Shown: positions 62,525 to 64,000 of the stretch, one piece after another | How positions within the stretch are numbered: the stretch's first letter is position 1 | Layout: each line of letters opens with the position of its first letter | Assembly: GCF_013607875.1 (NCBI RefSeq) | Contig: NZ_VDES01000002.1 | Location: 1,041,132 to 1,105,131, forward strand | Length of the DNA stretch: 64,000 nt | From: Blastomonas ursincola | GTDB taxonomy: Bacteria; Pseudomonadota; Alphaproteobacteria; Sphingomonadales; Sphingomonadaceae | Direction: 5' to 3' | The notes under the pieces: model-generated | Seen by the model: only the letters and a program-made list of their open reading frames with translations | Told to the model about the DNA's origin: nothing | Database searches by the model: none | Program-made: the position numbers and the translations under genes

Positions 62525-64000
62525 GACCGGCTCTTGCGACCGCAGGCCTGATCGCGCTCATGTCGGGCCTTTGGGCACCGGCGGCGGCGCAGGTGGTGCC
62601 GGATGGAGCGCTGAGACCGGATGCGGGCGCATCACGGCTGCCGCCCCCCGTTTATGCCGATCCGGTGCCGCGCCCGGCACCCGGACGGTCCGAAACGCCG
62701 ACGGCGCCATCGGTTCCGCGCGTGCCCGGCGATGTCCCCGGCGTCCCGGACCAGGGGGCGGTCACGCTGACCCAACTCATCGTCGAGGGTGACCGCGCCA
62801 TGAAGCCGGTTGAGGCATGGGCACCGGCCCGCGATGCGGCAAGCGGGCTTGTCGTCTCACTGGAGCCGGACGAACTCATCGACCCCGCCTGGGTGCAGCG
62901 CCAGTTTGCCGCCAACGATCTGGTCGGCCCGCCTGTTCCCTACGCCCGGATCATCGCGCTGATCCAGCTGATCAATGCGCAGTTCGCCGTGAACGGCTAT
63001 GTCAATTCGGGTCTGCTAGTCCCCAGCCAGCCGCCGATCCGCGAAAGCGGCCCCTTGCGGCTCAGGCTGGTGCTTGGCCGTGTGGCGGCCGATGGGTTGA
63101 ACATAGCCGATCCCGGACGCGGGCTGGACCGCCGGTTCGTCCTCGACCGGCTGCCATCCGCCACGGCCTATCCGTTCAATGCCGCTGATTTCGAGCGCCA
63201 GTTCCGGCTGCTGGCAGAGGGTCCTGCGGTTACCACCGTCAATGCCGATCTGCGCCCCCATGGCCGACCAGGCGAAGCGGCGCTGGCGGTCACGGTCATG
63301 CCTGCAGAGCGGCTGGACGCGTATATCAGCCTTGCCAACAGCCGCACGCCGTCCATCGGCGCGCAGCGCACGGCGATCGGCGGCAGCATCAGAAATCTGC
63401 TGACACCCGGTGACCGGCTCGCCATCGAATTCGGGCGGACACGCGGGGTGATCGATGTGGCGGCAAGTTTCGAGGAACCCATTTTCTCGCCAAGTTGGCA
63501 GTTCTTCGTGGGATTGGGCTTCAACGATGCGGCGGTGGTCGATTCCATCCTCGCGCCGCTGGACATTCGCACGGAGGGCATCCAGCTCTACACCGGCCTG
63601 GCGCATCAACTGATCAAGACCCCGCTCATGCCCAAAGGCGACGGGACATTCGCGCCCTCGACCTCGCTGGTAGCGCGCGCGCAGTTCGATTTCCGTGACA
63701 CGAAAACCTTCCTGCTGGGCGAGCGCTTCAGCTTCGCGCCCGGATCGGTCGATGGCGTGTCGCGCTATTACGCTGCGCGCCTGGCACTCGATTTCGTGTC
63801 GCGCTCGATCCGCCAGGTGCTGGCGCTCAGCGTCACCCTTTCGGTCGGCATCGATGGCACCCGAAGCGACATTGCCGGAGTTCCGGCTCCCGACCGCAAT
63901 TTCATCGGCATGCTCGGCCAAGCAAATTACGCGCGCAGGCTCAATGGAGCGGGAACCGAATTGCGCGGTCGGTTGACGGCCCAGTATAGCAGCAGCGTGA
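62515..64000 (+). CDS. Two-partner-secretion outer-membrane transporter (TpsB, FhaC/ShlB type), partial
   Basis: Open from GTG 62515 to the window edge (495 codons, no stop), so the 3' end is missing. Signal peptide 1-24 (AAA-Q), Pro-rich linker, then POTRA-like domains with INAQFAVNGYVNSGLLVPSQ and RLLAEGPAVTTVNADLRPHG followed by RPGEAALAVTV, and the start of a 16-strand barrel (YISLANSRTPSIGAQRTAIG and the following strands). It exports TpsA. It overlaps the TpsA stop by 10 nt. Confidence 0.85.
   Translation, partial: MRLRPALATAGLIALMSGLWAPAAAQVVPDGALRPDAGASRLPPPVYADPVPRPAPGRSETPTAPSVPRVPGDVPGVPDQGAVTLTQLIVEGDRAMKPVEAWAPARDAASGLVVSLEPDELIDPAWVQRQFAANDLVGPPVPYARIIALIQLINAQFAVNGYVNSGLLVPSQPPIRESGPLRLRLVLGRVAADGLNIADPGRGLDRRFVLDRLPSATAYPFNAADFERQFRLLAEGPAVTTVNADLRPHGRPGEAALAVTVMPAERLDAYISLANSRTPSIGAQRTAIGGSIRNLLTPGDRLAIEFGRTRGVIDVAASFEEPIFSPSWQFFVGLGFNDAAVVDSILAPLDIRTEGIQLYTGLAHQLIKTPLMPKGDGTFAPSTSLVARAQFDFRDTKTFLLGERFSFAPGSVDGVSRYYAARLALDFVSRSIRQVLALSVTLSVGIDGTRSDIAGVPAPDRNFIGMLGQANYARRLNGAGTELRGRLTAQYSSSV

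Overview
The window is a high-GC chromosomal segment of an alphaproteobacterium, almost certainly a member of Sphingomonadales (a Sphingomonas, Sphingobium or Blastomonas-like organism). The evidence is the general-stress-response module nepR-phyR with a PhyP-like pseudo-kinase, a MucR/Ros-type regulator, the gene content and the codon usage. No rRNA, CRISPR array, prophage or insertion sequence was seen. There is one tRNA gene, tRNA-Leu(CAG), and genes are dense on both strands.

Layout. 45-5879: a 2H phosphoesterase, a membrane protein, then a tight three-gene operon encoding an exported beta-barrel protein, a caspase-like protease fused to an FGE-like domain, and a second caspase-like protein with an EF-hand loop. 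5983-13887: MucR, GNAT, MarR-like and LuxR-type regulators, small membrane or unknown proteins, cysK, an MFS transporter, a DUF885 lipoprotein peptidase and an orphan bufferin-like (DUF2282) lipoprotein. 14020-33285: mostly housekeeping genes (tgt, rpsD, truA, fmt, recR, an ABC-F ATPase, D-amino-acid aminotransferase, chorismate mutase) interleaved with the phyP-nepR / phyR locus, an S9 peptidase, a PepSY/two-component module, a TetR / PF10118 pair and several palindromic intergenic repeats.

33497-48415 is a metal-handling region. One operon runs on the minus strand: cytochrome b, response regulator, histidine kinase, and a CzcB/CzcA/CzcC-type (HME-RND) efflux system. A methyl-accepting protein lies divergently upstream of it. 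Next comes a copper-resistance operon copA-copB-copC-copD, divergent from a CsoR-type repressor and a glutaredoxin/MauE membrane fusion. A copper-type operator lies between copA and csoR, and a related C-tract palindrome lies upstream of the cytochrome b operon.

48423-57122 is a complete chemotaxis operon on the minus strand: mcp, STAS protein, cheA, cheR, cheB, cheD, cheY, cheW, a second CheB whose catalytic Ser and His are gone, and a small unknown protein. Most junctions overlap by 4 nt, so translation is probably coupled. Both methyl-accepting proteins in the window end in a CheR/CheB-docking-like pentapeptide.

57690-64000 holds a CHAT-domain (caspase-clan) protein, a two-partner-secretion exoprotein (TpsA) and its outer-membrane transporter (TpsB), which runs off the window edge. 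The two most unusual systems are therefore the exported caspase/FGE operon near the left edge and the CHAT-TpsA-TpsB operon at the right edge. All functions are read from sequence motifs; no database search was possible.
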